Assembly (NCBI GenBank): GCA_964035545.1
Contig: OZ037768.1
Span: 14,756,175-14,820,174, forward strand
Origin: Bugula neritina
Lineage: Eukaryota; Bryozoa; Gymnolaemata; Cheilostomatida; Bugulidae
Reading direction: 5' to 3'
Length of the DNA: 64,000 nucleotides
Positions 45,751-60,480 of the stretch are shown in pieces. Position 1 is the first letter of the stretch; each line of letters opens with the position of its first letter. The notes beneath the pieces are model-generated. The model saw nothing but the letters and a program-made list of their open reading frames with translations. It did not search any database and was not told where the DNA came from. Position numbers and translations under genes: made by a program.

Positions 45751-47960
45751 GAAATATACTGCAACATACTGAAATATACTGCAAGAGACTGCAAAATACT
45801 GAAATACATTGTGAGATACCTAAATACACTGCAACATACTGAAATACACTGTAACATACTGAAATACACTGCAACATACTGAAATATACTGCAAGATACT
45901 GCTACATACTGAAACACAATGTAAGATACTGAAATGCACTGCAACATACCGCAACATACTGCAACGTATTGAAATACACTGTAACATATTGAAAAACACT
46001 GCAACACATTGAAATATACTGCAACATACTGAAATATACTGCAAGATACTGCAAAATACTGAAATACATTGTGAGATACCTAAATACACTGCAACATACT
46101 GCAACATACTGCAACATATTGAAATACACTGTAACATATTGAAAAACACTGCAACACATTGAAATATACCGCAACATACCGAAGTATATGGTAGCCTACT
46201 GAAATATACTGCGACATACTGAAATGCACTGTAACGTACTAAAATACACTGCAACATACTGAAATACACTGTAACATATTAAAATACACTGCAACACACT
46301 GAAATATACTGAAACATACCGAAATATATGGTAACCCACTGAAATATGTTGCAAACCACTGAAATAGACTGCAACATACTGCAACATAATGAAGTATACT
46401 GCAACAGACTGAAATATACGGCAAGAAACTGCAACACACCGAAATACACTGTAACATACTGAAGTACACTGCAACATACTGAAATATACTGCATGATACT
46501 GCAACATACTGATACGCATGTAAGATACTGAAATACACTGCAACATACCGCAACATACTGCAACGTATTGAAATACACTGTAACATATTGAAAAACACTG
46601 CAACACATTGAAATATACTGCAACATACTGAAACATACGGCAACATACTGAAATATACTGCGACACATTGAAATATAGTGCAACATACTGAAATATGCTG
46701 TAGCAAACTGAAATACACTGTAACATACTGAAATACACTGCAACATACTGAAATATACTCCAAGATACTGCAACATACTGAAACACATTGTAAGATACTG
46801 AAATGCACTGCAACATACCGCAACATACTGCAACGTATTGAAATACACGGTAACATTTTGAAAAACACTGCAACACATTGAAATATACTGGAACATACTG
46901 AAATATACTGCAAGATACTGCAAAATACTGAAATACATTGTGAGATACCTAAATACACTGCAACATACTGAAATACACTGTAACATACTGAAATACACTG
47001 CAACATACTGAAATATACTGCAAGATACTGCAACATACTGAAACACATTGTAAGATACTGAAATGCACTGCAACATACCGCAACATACTGCAACGTATTG
47101 AAATACACTGTAACATATTGAAAAACACTGCAACACATTGAAATATACTGCAACATACTGAAATATACTGCAAGATACTGCAAAATACTGAAATACATAA
47201 TGAGATACCTAAATACACTGCAACATACTGCAACATACTGCAACATATTGAAATACACTGTAACATATTGAAAAACACTGCAACACATTGAAATATACCG
47301 CAACATACCGAAGTATATGGTAGCCTACTGAAATATACTGCGACATACTGAAATACACTGTAACGTACTAAAATACACTGCAACATACTGAAATACACTG
47401 TTACATATTAAAATACACTGCAACACACTGAAATATACTGAAACATACCGAAATATATGGTAACCCACTGAAATATGTTGCAAACCACTGAAATAGACTG
47501 CAACATACTGCAACATAATGAAGTATACTGCAACAGACTGAAATATACGGCAAGAAACTGCAACACACCGAAATACACTGTAACATACTGAAGTACACTG
47601 CAACATACTGAAATATACTGCATGATACTGCAACATACTGATACACATGTAAGATACTGAAATACACTGCAACATACCGCAACATACTGCAACGTATTGA
47701 AATACACTGTAACATATTGAAAAACACTGCAACACATTGAAATATACTGCAACATACTGAAACATACGGCAACATACTGAAATATACTGCGACACATTGA
47801 AATATAGTGCAACATACTGAAATATGCTGTAGCATACTGAAATACACTGCAATACACTGAAGTATACTGTAATATACAGGAACGTACTGTAACATACTGA
47901 AACATACGGCAACATACTAAAATATACTGCGACACATTGAAAGATCCTGCAACATACTGA
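45580..47960. repeat. 1129-bp tandem duplication of B-derived sequence
   Basis: The pairs 45820 and 46949, and 46196 and 47325, are 1129 bp apart. The uncommon monomer CCAAGATACT occurs at 45631 and at 46760, a shared variant supporting direct duplication. The last digit fits a single 9-bp monomer, GATACGCAT, at 46511-46519; a related GATACACAT is at 47640-47648. Each unit includes the 260-bp pair known from B. The two longest minus-strand frames of the window (353 and 355 codons) fall here and are repeat artefacts. Confidence 0.82.
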
Positions 47961-48452
47961 AATACACCGTAACATACTAAACTCCACTGCGACATTCTGA
48001 AATACACTGTAACACATTAAAATACACTGCAACACATTGAATTATACTGAAATACATCGTAGGATACTGAAATACACTGCAAGATATTGCAACATAATGG
48101 AATATATGGTAACCTACTGAAATATGTTGAAAACTACTGAAATATACTGCAACATAATGCAACATAATGAAAGATACTGCAACATACTGATATAAACCGC
48201 AAGATACTGCAACATACTGAAATACACTGCAACACACTGAAGTATACTGTAATATACAGAAATGTACTGTAAAATACTGAAATATACTTCAACATACTGA
48301 AAACTACCTAAAAATATTGAAACATACTGATATACACTGAAACATACTGAAATACACTGCAACACATTGGAATATACTGCAACATACCGAAATATATGGT
48401 AACCTACTGAAGTATGTTGCAAACCACTGAAACATACTGCATCATCCTGCAA
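47960..48452. repeat. B-type transition segment before array C
   Basis: The sequence matches B3 (34586-34990), including absence of the 139-bp segment, and passes into C-type monomers at about 48420-48452. No gene is present. Confidence 0.75.
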
Positions 48453-51400
48453 CAAAATGAAATATACGGTAACACTGCAGCATACTGCAATATACTGAAA
48501 TATACTGTAACATACTAAGACATACTGCAACATACCGAAAAATATGGTAACCTACTGAAATATGTTACAAACTACTGAAACATACTGCAACATACTGCAA
48601 CATAATGAAATATACTGCAACATAATGAAATATACTGCAACATACTGAAAGATACTGCAAGTTACTGCAAAATACTGAAATACATTGTAAGTTACCTAAA
48701 TACACTGCAACATACTGCAACATACTGCAACATATTGAAATACACGGTAACATATTGAAAAACACTGCAACACATTGAAATATACCGCAACATACCGAAG
48801 TATATGGTAGCCTACTGAAATATGCTGCGACATACTGAAATACACTGTAACGTACTGAAATACACTGCAACATACTGAAATACACTGTAACATATTAAAA
48901 TACACTGCAACACACTGAAATATACTGAAACATACCGAAATACATGGTAACTCACTGAAATATGTTGCAAACCACTGAAATATACTGCAACATACTGCAA
49001 CATAATGAAGTATACTGCAACAGACTGAAATATACTGCAACATACTGAAATACACTGTAACATATTGAAATACACTGCAACACACTGAAATATACTGAAA
49101 CATACCGAAATATATGGTAACCTACTGAAATATGTTGCAAACCACTGAAACATACTGCATCATCCTGCAACAAAATGAAGTATACGGTAACACTGAAGCA
49201 TACTGCAACATACTGTAACATACTAAGACATACTGCAACATACCGAAAAATATGGTAACCTACTGAAATATGTTACAAACTATTGAAATATACTGCAGCA
49301 TACTGCAACATAATGAAATATACTGCAACATACTGAAAGATACTGCAACATACTGAAATACACTATAGAATACCGAAATATACTGCAACATACTGAAATA
49401 TACTGCAAGATACTGCAAAAAACCGAAATACATTGTAAGATACCTAAATACACTGCAACATACTGCAACATACTGCAACATATTGAAATACACTGTAACA
49501 TATTGAAAAACACTGCAACACATTGAAATATACCGCAACATACCGAAGTATATGGTAGCTTACTTAAATATACTGCGACATACTGAAATACACTGTAACG
49601 TACTAAAATACACTGCAACATACTGAAATACACTGTAACATATTAAAATACACTGCAACACACTGAAATATACTGAAACATACCGAAATATATGGTAACC
49701 CACTGAAATATGTTGCAAACCACTGAAATATACTGCAACATACTGCAACATAATGAAGTATACTGCAGCAGACTGAAATATACGGCAAGAAACTGCAACA
49801 CACTGAAATACACTGTAACATACTGAAGTACACTGCAACATACTGAAATATACTGCATGATACTGCAACATACTGATACACATTGTAAGATACTGAAATA
49901 CACTGCAACATACCGCAACATACTGCAACGTATTGAAATACACTGTAACATATTGAAAAACACTGCAACACATTGAAATATACTGCAACATACTGAAACA
50001 TACGGCAACATACTGAAATATACTGCGACACATTGAAATATAGTGCAACATACTGAAATATGCTGTAGCATACTGAAATACACTGCAATACACTCAAGTA
50101 TACTGTAATATACAGAAACGTACTGTAACATACTGAAACATACGGCAACATACTAAAATATACTGCGACACATTGAATCATACTGCAACATACTGAAATA
50201 CACCAAAACATACTAAACTCCACTGCAACATTCTGAAATACACTGTAACACATTGAAATACACTGCAACACAGTGAATTACACTGAAATACATTGTAAGA
50301 TACGGAAACACAATGCAACATACTGCAACATAATGAAATATATGGTAACCTACTGAAATATGTTGAAAACTACTGAAGTATACTGCAACATTATGCAACA
50401 TAATGAAAGATACTGCAATATACTGAAATAAACTGCAAGATACTGCAACATACTGAAATACACTGTAACATACTGAAATACACTGTAACATACTGAAATA
50501 CACTGTAACATATTGAAATACACTGCGACATACTGCAACATACTGAAAAACGCTGTAACATATTGAAATACACTGCAACACATTGAAATATTCCGCAACA
50601 TACCGAAATATATGGTAACCTAATGAGATATACTGTAACACGTTGAAGTACACTGCAACATACTGAAATACACTGCAACACACTAAATTATACTGTAATT
50701 TACAGAAATGTACTGCAACATACTGGAATATACTGCAAGATACTGCAACATACTGAAATACACTGTAACATACTGCAATACACTGCAACATACTGAAATA
50801 TACTGCATGATACTGCAACATACTGATACACATTGTAAGATACTGAAATGCACTGCAACATACTGAAATATACTGCATGATACTGCAACATACTCATACA
50901 CATTGTAAGATACTGAAATACACTGCAACATACTGAAATATACTGCATGATACTGCAACATACTCATACACATTGTAAGATACTGAAATACACTGCAACA
51001 AACCGCAACATACTGCAACGTATTGAAATACACTGTAACATATTGAAAAACACTGCAACACATTGAAATATACTGCAACATACTGAAACATATGGCAACA
51101 TACTGAAATGTACTGCGACACATTGAAATATAGTGCAACATACTGAAATATGCTGTAGCATACTGAAATACACTGCAATACACTGAAGTATACTGTAATA
51201 TACAGAATTGTACTGTAACATACTGAAACATACGGTAACATACTAAAATATACTGCGACACATTGAAATATACTGCAACATACTGAAATACACCGTAACA
51301 TACTGAAATACACTGCAACATACTGAAATACACTGTAACATATTGAAATACACTGCAACACACTGAAATATACTGAAACATACCGAAATATATGGTAACC

Positions 51401-51766
51401 TACTGAAATATGTTGCAAACCACTGAAACATACTGCATCATCCTGCAACAAAATGAAATATACGGTAACACTGAAGCATACTGCAATATACTGAGATATA
51501 CTGTAACATACTAAGACATACTGCAACATACCGAAAAATATGGTAACCTACTGAAATATGTTACAAACTACTGAAACATACTGCAACATACTGCAACATA
51601 ATGAAATATACTGCAACATACTGAAAGATACTGCAACATAATGCAACATACTGAAATACACTATAAAATATTGAAATATACTGCAACATACTGAAATATA
51701 CAGCAAGATACTGCGAAATACTGAAATACATAGTAAGATACCTAAATACACTGCAACATACTGCAA
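48453..51766. repeat. 3314-bp higher-order repeat C, copy 1 (C1)
   Basis: Landmarks at 48565, 48696, 49260, 49603, 50213 and 50683 recur 3314 bp later. Three octamers, GTAACACT at 48469-48476, 49187-49194 and 51465-51472, remove six bases and explain the final digit of the period. The left third (to about 49570) differs from C2 at several positions, such as CATGG against TATGG near 48943. From about 49570 no difference from C2 was noticed. It includes a triple 70-bp repeat at about 50790-51000. Confidence 0.9.
50790..51000. repeat. 70-bp local repeat, three units in C1
   Basis: A seven-monomer block containing GCATGATACT and ending GCAACATACT is repeated at 70-bp spacing; the variable monomer after TACT reads GATACA at 50824 and CATACA at 50894 and 50964. 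The equivalent site has two units in A1 (near 3081-3200), A4 (near 24050-24160) and 41270-41380. It has three in C1, C2 (near 54104-54310) and at about 59730-59920. This is a local length polymorphism inside the HOR. Confidence 0.82.
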
Positions 51767-54700
51767 CAAAAAGAAATATACGGTAACACTGAAGCATACT
51801 GCAATATACTGAAATATACTGTAACATACTAAGACATACTGCAACATACCGAAAAATATGGTAACCTACTGAAATATGTTACAAACTACTGAAACATACT
51901 GCAACATACTGCAACATAATGAAATATACTGCAACATAATGAAATATACTGCAACATACTGAAAGATACTGCAAGTTACTGCAAAGTACTGAAATACATT
52001 GTAAGTTACCTAAATACACTGCAACATACTGCAACATACTGCAACATATTGAAATACACGGTAACATATTGAAAAACACTGCAACACATTGAAATATACC
52101 GCAACATACCGAAGTATATGGTAGCCTACTGAAATATGCTGCGACATACTGAAATACACTGTAACGTACTGAAATACACTGCAACATACTGAAATACACT
52201 GTAAGCTATTAAAATACACTGCAACACACTGAAATATACTGAAACATACCGAAATATATGGTAACTCACTGAAATATGTTGCAAACCACTGAAATATACT
52301 GCAACACACTGCAACATAACGAAGTATACTGCAACAGACTGAAATATACTGCAACATACTGAAATACACTGTAACATATTGAAATACACTGCAACACACT
52401 GAAATATACTGAAACATACCGAAATATATGGTAACCTACTGAAATATGTTGCAAACCACTGAAACATACTGCATCATCCTGCAACAAAATGAAGTATACG
52501 GTAACACTGAAGCATACTGCAACATACTGTAACATACTAAGACATACTGCAACATACCGAAAAATATGGTAACCTACTGAAATATGTTACAAACTATTGA
52601 AATATACTGCAGCATACTGCAACATAATGAAATATACTGCAACATACTGAAAGATACTGCAACATACTGAAATACACTATAGAATACCGAAATATACTGC
52701 AACATACTGAAATATACTGCAAGATACTGCAAAAAACTGAAATACATTGTAAGATACCTAAATACACTGCAACATACTGCAACATACTGCAACATATTGA
52801 AATACACTGTAACACATTGAAAAACACTGCAACACATTGAAATATACCGCAACATACCGAAGTATATGGTAGCCTACTGAAATATACTGCGACATACTGA
52901 AATACACTGTAACGTACTAAAATACACTGCAACATACTGAAATACACTGTAACATATTAAAATACACTGCAACACACTGAAATATACTGAAACATACCGA
53001 AATATATGGTAACCCACTGAAATATGTTGCAAACCACTGAAATATACTGCAACATACTGCAACATAATGAAGTATACTGCAGCAGACTGAAATATACGGC
53101 AAGAAACTGCAACACACTGAAATACACTGTAACATACTGAAGTACACTGCAACATACTGAAATATACTGCATGATACTGCAACATACTGATACACATTGT
53201 AAGATACTGAAATACACTGCAACATACCGCAACATACTGCAACGTATTGAAATACACTGTAACATATTGAAAAACACTGCAACACATTGAAATATACTGC
53301 AACATACTGAAACATACGGCAACATACTGAAATATACTGCGACACATTGAAATATAGTGCAACATACTGAAATATGCTGTAGCATACTGAAATACACTGC
53401 AATACACTCAAGTATACTGTAATATACAGAAACGTACTGTAACATACTGAAACATACGGCAACATACTAAAATATACTGCGACACATTGAATCATACTGC
53501 AACATACTGAAATACACCAAAACATACTAAACTCCACTGCAACATTCTGAAATACACTGTAACACATTGAAATACACTGCAACACAGTGAATTACACTGA
53601 AATACATTGTAAGATACGGAAACACAATGCAACATACTGCAACATAATGAAATATATGGTAACCTACTGAAATATGTTGAAAACTACTGAAGTATACTGC
53701 AACATTATGCAACATAATGAAAGATACTGCAATATACTGAAATAAACTGCAAGATACTGCAACATACTGAAATACACTGTAACATACTGAAATACACTGT
53801 AACATACTGAAATACACTGTAACATATTGAAATACACTGCGACATACTGCAACATACTGAAAAACGCTGTAACATATTGAAATACACTGCAACACATTGA
53901 AATATTCCGCAACATACCGAAATATATGGTAACCTAATGAGATATACTGTAACACGTTGAAGTACACTGCAACATACTGAAATACACTGCAACACACTAA
54001 ATTATACTGTAATTTACAGAAATGTACTGCAACATACTGGAATATACTGCAAGATACTGCAACATACTGAAATACACTGTAACATACTGCAATACACTGC
54101 AACATACTGAAATATACTGCATGATACTGCAACATACTGATACACATTGTAAGATACTGAAATGCACTGCAACATACTGAAATATACTGCATGATACTGC
54201 AACATACTCATACACATTGTAAGATACTGAAATACACTGCAACATACTGAAATATACTGCATGATACTGCAACATACTCATACACATTGTAAGATACTGA
54301 AATACACTGCAACAAACCGCAACATACTGCAACGTATTGAAATACACTGTAACATATTGAAAAACACTGCAACACATTGAAATATACTGCAACATACTGA
54401 AACATATGGCAACATACTGAAATGTACTGCGACACATTGAAATATAGTGCAACATACTGAAATATGCTGTAGCATACTGAAATACACTGCAATACACTGA
54501 AGTATACTGTAATATACAGAATTGTACTGTAACATACTGAAACATACGGTAACATACTAAAATATACTGCGACACATTGAAATATACTGCAACATACTGA
54601 AATACACCGTAACATACTGAAATACACTGCAACATACTGAAATACACTGTAACATATTGAAATACACTGCAACACACTGAAATATACTGAAACATACCGA

Positions 54701-55080
54701 AATATATGGTAACCTACTGAAATATGTTGCAAACCACTGAAACATACTGCATCATCCTGCAACAAAATGAAATATACGGTAACACTGAAGCATACTGCAA
54801 TATACTGAGATATACTGTAACATACTAAGACATACTGCAACATACCGAAAAATATGGTAACCTACTGAAATATGTTACAAACTACTGAAACATACTGCAA
54901 CATACTGCAACATAATGAAATATACTGCAACATACTGAAAGATACTGCAACATAATGCAACATACTGAAATACACTATAAAATATTGAAATATACTGCAA
55001 CATACTGAAATATACAGCAAGATACTGCGAAATACTGAAATACATAGTAAGATACCTAAATACACTGCAACATACTGCAA
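51767..55080. repeat. 3314-bp higher-order repeat C, copy 2 (C2)
   Basis: The left end is marked by CAAAAAGAAATATACGG at 51767, repeated exactly at 55081; C1 has CAAAATGAAATATACGG at 48453. Its left part agrees with C3 and its right part with C1, again the pattern left by one duplication with its breakpoint inside the unit. Confidence 0.9.
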
Positions 55081-56750
55081 CAAAAAGAAATATACGGTAA
55101 CACTGAAGCATACTGCAATATACTGAAATATACTGTAACATACTAAGACATACTGCAACATACCGAAAAATATGGTAACCTACTGAAATATGTTACAAAC
55201 TACTGAAACATACTGCAACATACTGCAACATAATGAAATATACTGCAACATAATGAAATATACTGCAACATACTGAAAGATACTGCAAGTTACTGCAAAG
55301 TACTGAAATACATTGTAAGTTACCTAAATACACTGCAACATACTGCAACATACTGCAACATATTGAAATACACGGTAACATATTGAAAAACACTGCAACA
55401 CATTGAAATATACCGCAACATACCGAAGTATATGGTAGCCTACTGAAATATGCTGCGACATACTGAAATACACTGTAACGTACTGAAATACACTGCAACA
55501 TACTGAAATACACTGTAAGCTATTAAAATACACTGCAACACACTGAAATATACTGAAACATACCGAAATATATGGTAACTCACTGAAATATGTTGCAAAC
55601 CACTGAAATATACTGCAACACACTGCAACATAACGAAGTATACTGCAACAGACTGAAATATACTGCAACATACTGAAATACACTGTAACATATTGAAATA
55701 CACTGCAACACACTGAAATATACTGAAACATACCGAAATATATGGTAACCTACTGAAATATGTTGCAAACCACTGAAACATACTGCATCATCCTGCAACA
55801 AAATGAAGTATACGGTAACACTGAAGCATACTGCAACATACTGTAACATACTAAGACATACTGCAACATACCGAAAAATATGGTAACCTACTGAAATATG
55901 TTACAAACTATTGAAATATACTGCAGCATACTGCAACATAATGAAATATACTGCAACATACTGAAAGATACTGCAACATACTGAAATACACTATAGAATA
56001 CCGAAATATACTGCAACATACTGAAATATACTGCAAGATACTGCAAAAAACTGAAATACATTGTAAGATACCTAAATACACTGCAACATACTGCAACATA
56101 CTGCAACATATTGAAATACACTGTAACACATTGAAAAACACTGCAACACATTGAAATATACCGCAACATACCGAAGTATATGGTAGCCTACTGAAATATA
56201 CTGCGACATACTGAAATACACTGTAACGTACTAAAATACACTGCAACATACTGAAATACACTGTAACATATTAAAATACACTGCAACACACTGAAATATA
56301 CTGAAACATACCGAAATATATGGTAACCCTCTGAAATATGTTGCAAACCACTGAAATATACTGCAACATACTGCAACATAATGAAGTATACTGCAACAGA
56401 CTGAAATATACGGCAAGAAACTGCAACACACTGAAATACACTGTAACATACTGAAGTACACTGCAACATACTGAAATATACTGCATGATACTGCAACATA
56501 CTGATACACATTGTAAGATACTGAAATACACTGCAACATACCGCAACATACTGCAACGTATTGAAATACACTGTAACATATTGAAAAACACTGCAACACA
56601 TTGAAATATACTGCAACATACTGAAATATACTGCGACACATTGAAATATAGTGCAACATACTGAAATATGCTGTAGCATACTGAAATACACTGCAATACA
56701 CTAAAGTATACTGTAATATACAGATTCGTACTGTAACATACTGAAACATA
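55081..56750. repeat. 3314-bp higher-order repeat C, partial copy 3 (C3)
   Basis: The copy matches C2 with no noticed difference to about 56330. It then diverges (ACCCTCTG at 56326 where C2 has ACCCACTG). Two decamers are missing near 56625 relative to C2 53310-53330, and the sequence passes into B-type monomers by about 56750. Confidence 0.87.
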
Positions 56751-58240
56751 CGGCAACATACTAAAATATACTGCGACACATTGAAAAATACTGCAACATA
56801 CTGAAATACACCGTAACATACTAAACTCCACTGCGACATTTTTAAATACACTGTAACACATTAAAATACACTGCAACACATTGAATTATACTGAAATACA
56901 TTGTAGGATACTGAAATACACTGCAAGATATTGCAACATAATGGAATATATGGTAACCTACTGAAATATGTTGAAAACTACTGAAATATACTGCAACATA
57001 ATGCAACATAATGAAAGATACTGCAACATACTGATATAAACTGCAAGATACTGCAACATACTGAAATACACTGCAACACACTGAAGTATACTGTAATATA
57101 CAGAAATGTACTGTAAAATACTGAAATATACTTCAACATACTAAAAACTACCTAAAAATATTGAAACATACTGATATACACTGAAACATACTGAAATACA
57201 CTGCAACACATTGGAATATACTGCAACATACTGAAATATATGGTAACCTACTGAAGTATGTTGCAAACAACTGAAATATACTGCAACATACTGAAATACA
57301 GCGTAACATACTGAAATACACTGCAACATACTGAAATACACTGTAACATATTGAAATACACTGCAACACACTGAAATATACTGAAACATACCGCAATATA
57401 TGGTAACCTACTGTAATATGTTGCAAACCACTGAAACATACTGCATCATCCTGCAACAAAATGAGATATACGGTAACACTGAAGCATACTGCAATATACT
57501 GAGATATACTGTAACATACTAAGACATACTGCAACATACCGAAAAATATGGTAACCTACTGAAATATGTTACAAACTACTGAAACATACTGCAACATACT
57601 GCAACATAATGAAATATACTGCAACATACTGAAAGATACTGCAACATAATGCAACATACTGAAATACACTATAGAATATTGAAATATACTGCAACATACT
57701 GAAATATACAGCAAGATACTGCGAAATACTGAAATACATAGTAAGATACCTAAATACACTGCAACATATTGCAACATACTGCAACATATTGAAATACACT
57801 GTAACATATTGAAAAACACTGCAACACATTGAAATATACCGCAACACACCAAAGTATATGGTAGCCTACTGAAATATACTGTGACATACTGAAATACACT
57901 GTAACGTATTGAAATACACTGCAACATACTGAAATACACTGTAACATATTAAAATACACTGCAACACACTGAAATATACTGAAACATACTGAAATACGCC
58001 GTAACATACTGAAATACACTGCAACATACTGAAATACACTATAACAAATTGAAATACACTGCAACACACTGAAATATACTGAAACATACTGAAATATAAG
58101 GTAACCTACTGAAATATGTTGAAAACTACTGAAATATACTGCAACATAATGCAACATAATGAAAGATACTGCAACACACTGAAGTATACTGTAACATACA
58201 GAAATGTACTGTAAAATACTGAAATATACTTCAACATACT
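56750..58240. repeat. B-type and A-type mosaic, first unit of the 3814-bp offset pair
   Basis: Sequence at 56880-57220 matches B3 (34640-34990), including absence of the 139-bp segment. From about 57225 to 58170 it recurs at about 61040-61984 with offset 3814 (57556 and 61370, 57750 and 61564). The final digit fits the three GTAACACT octamers lying between the pair. No gene is present. Confidence 0.8.
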
Positions 58241-60480
58241 GAAAACTACCTAAAAACATTGAAACATACTGATATACACCGAAACATACTGAAATACACT
58301 GCAACACATTGGAATATACTGCAACATACTGAAATATATGGTAACCTACTGAAGTATGTTGCAAACAACTGAAATATACTGCAACATACTGAAATACGTC
58401 GTAACATACTGAAATACACTGCAACATACTGAAATACACTGTAACAAATTGAAATACACTGCAACACACTGAAATATACTGAAACATACCGAAATATAAG
58501 GTAACCTACTGAAACATGTTGCGAACCACTGAAACATACTGCATAATCCTGCAACAAAATGGAATAAACGGTAACACTGAAGCATACTGCAATATACTGA
58601 AATATACTGTAACATACTAAGACATACTGCAACATACCGAAATATATGGTAACCTACTGAAATATGTTGCAAACGACTGAAATATACTGCAACATACTGC
58701 AACATATTGAAGTATACTGCAACATACTGAAATATACTGCAAGATACTGCAACATACTGAAATACACTGTAACATACTGAAATACACTGCAACATACTGA
58801 AATATACTGCAAGATACTGCAACATACTGAAACACATTGTAAGATACTGAAATGCACTGCAACATACTGCAACATACTGCAACGTATTGAAATACACTGC
58901 AACATATCGAAAAACACTGCAACACATTGAAATATACTGCAACATACTAAAACATACGGCAACATACTGAAATATACTGCCACACATTGAAATATAGTGC
59001 AACATACTGAAATATGCTGTAGCATACTGAAATACACTGCAATACACTCAAGTATACTGTAATATACAGAAACGAACTGTAACATACTGAAACATACGGC
59101 AACATACTAAAATATACTGCGACACATTGAAACATACTGCAACATACTGAAATACACCAAAACATACTAAACTCCACTGCAACATTCTGAAATACACTGT
59201 AACACATTGAAATACACTGCAACACAGTGAATTACACTTAAATACATTGTAAGATACGGAAACACACTGCAACATACTGCAACATAATGAAATATATGGT
59301 AACCTACTGAAATATGTTGAAAACTACTGAAATATACTGCAACATTATGCAACATAATGAAAGATACTGCAATATACTGAAATAAACTGCGAGATACTGC
59401 AACATACTGAAATACACTGTAACATACTGAAATACACTGTAACATATTGAAATACACTGCGACATACTGCAACATACTGAAAAACGCTGTAACATATTGA
59501 AATACACTGCAACACATTGAAATATTCCGCAACATACCGAAATATATGGTAACCTAATGAGATATACTGTAACACGTTGAAGTACACTGCAACATACTGA
59601 AATACACTGCAACCCACTAAATTATACTGTAATTTACAGAAATGTACTGCAACATACTGGAATATACTGCAAGATACTGCAACATACTGAAATACACTGT
59701 AACATACTGCAATACACTGCAACATACTGAAATATACTGCATGATACTGCAACATACTGATACACATTGTAAGATACTGAAATGCACTGCAACATACTGA
59801 AATATACTGCATGATACTGCAACATACTCATACACATTTTAAGATACTGAAATACACTGCAACATACTGAAATATACTGCATGATACTGCAACATACTCA
59901 TACACATTGTAAGATACTGAAATACACTGCAACAAACCGCAACATACTGCAACGTATTGAAATACACTGTAACATATTGAAAAACACTGCAACACATTGA
60001 AATATACTGCAACATACTGAAACATATGGCAACATACTGAAATGTACTGCGACACATTGAAATATAGTGCAACATACTGAAATATGCTGTAGCATACTGA
60101 AATACACTGCAATACACTGAAGTATACTGTAATATACAGAATTGTACTGTAACATACTGAAACATACGGTAACATACTAAAATATACTGCGACACATTGA
60201 AATATACTGCAACATACTGAAATACACCGTAACATACTGAAATACACTGCAACATACTGAAATACACTGTAACATATTGAAATACACTGCAACACACTGA
60301 AATATACTGAAACATACCGAAATATATGGTAACCTACTGAAATATGTTGCAAACCACTGAAACATACTGCATCATCCTGCAACAAAATGAAATATACGGT
60401 AACACTGAAGCATACTGCAATATACTGAAATATACTGTAACATACCGAAAAATATGGTAACCTACTGAAATATGTTACAA
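58240..60480. repeat. Duplicate of the 35.3-37.0 kb segment
   Basis: Landmarks at 58617, 58947, 59167, 59304 and 59345 match 35284, 35614, 35834, 35971 and 36012 at offset 23333. A 110-bp excess near 59640-59890, which includes an additional 70-bp repeat unit, shifts the offset to 23443 (59898 and 36455, 60177 and 36734). No gene is present. Confidence 0.83.

Noticed and set aside
46239-47306. Longest open frame in the window (355 codons, minus strand), with others of 353 (44946-46007) and 319 (25786-26745)
   Set aside because: The translation is the decapeptide repeat only, with equivalent peptides in the overlapping minus frames. Start codons are CAT on the plus strand, present in most dimers, and the end falls at a variant monomer. 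There is no domain, codon bias or unique sequence.
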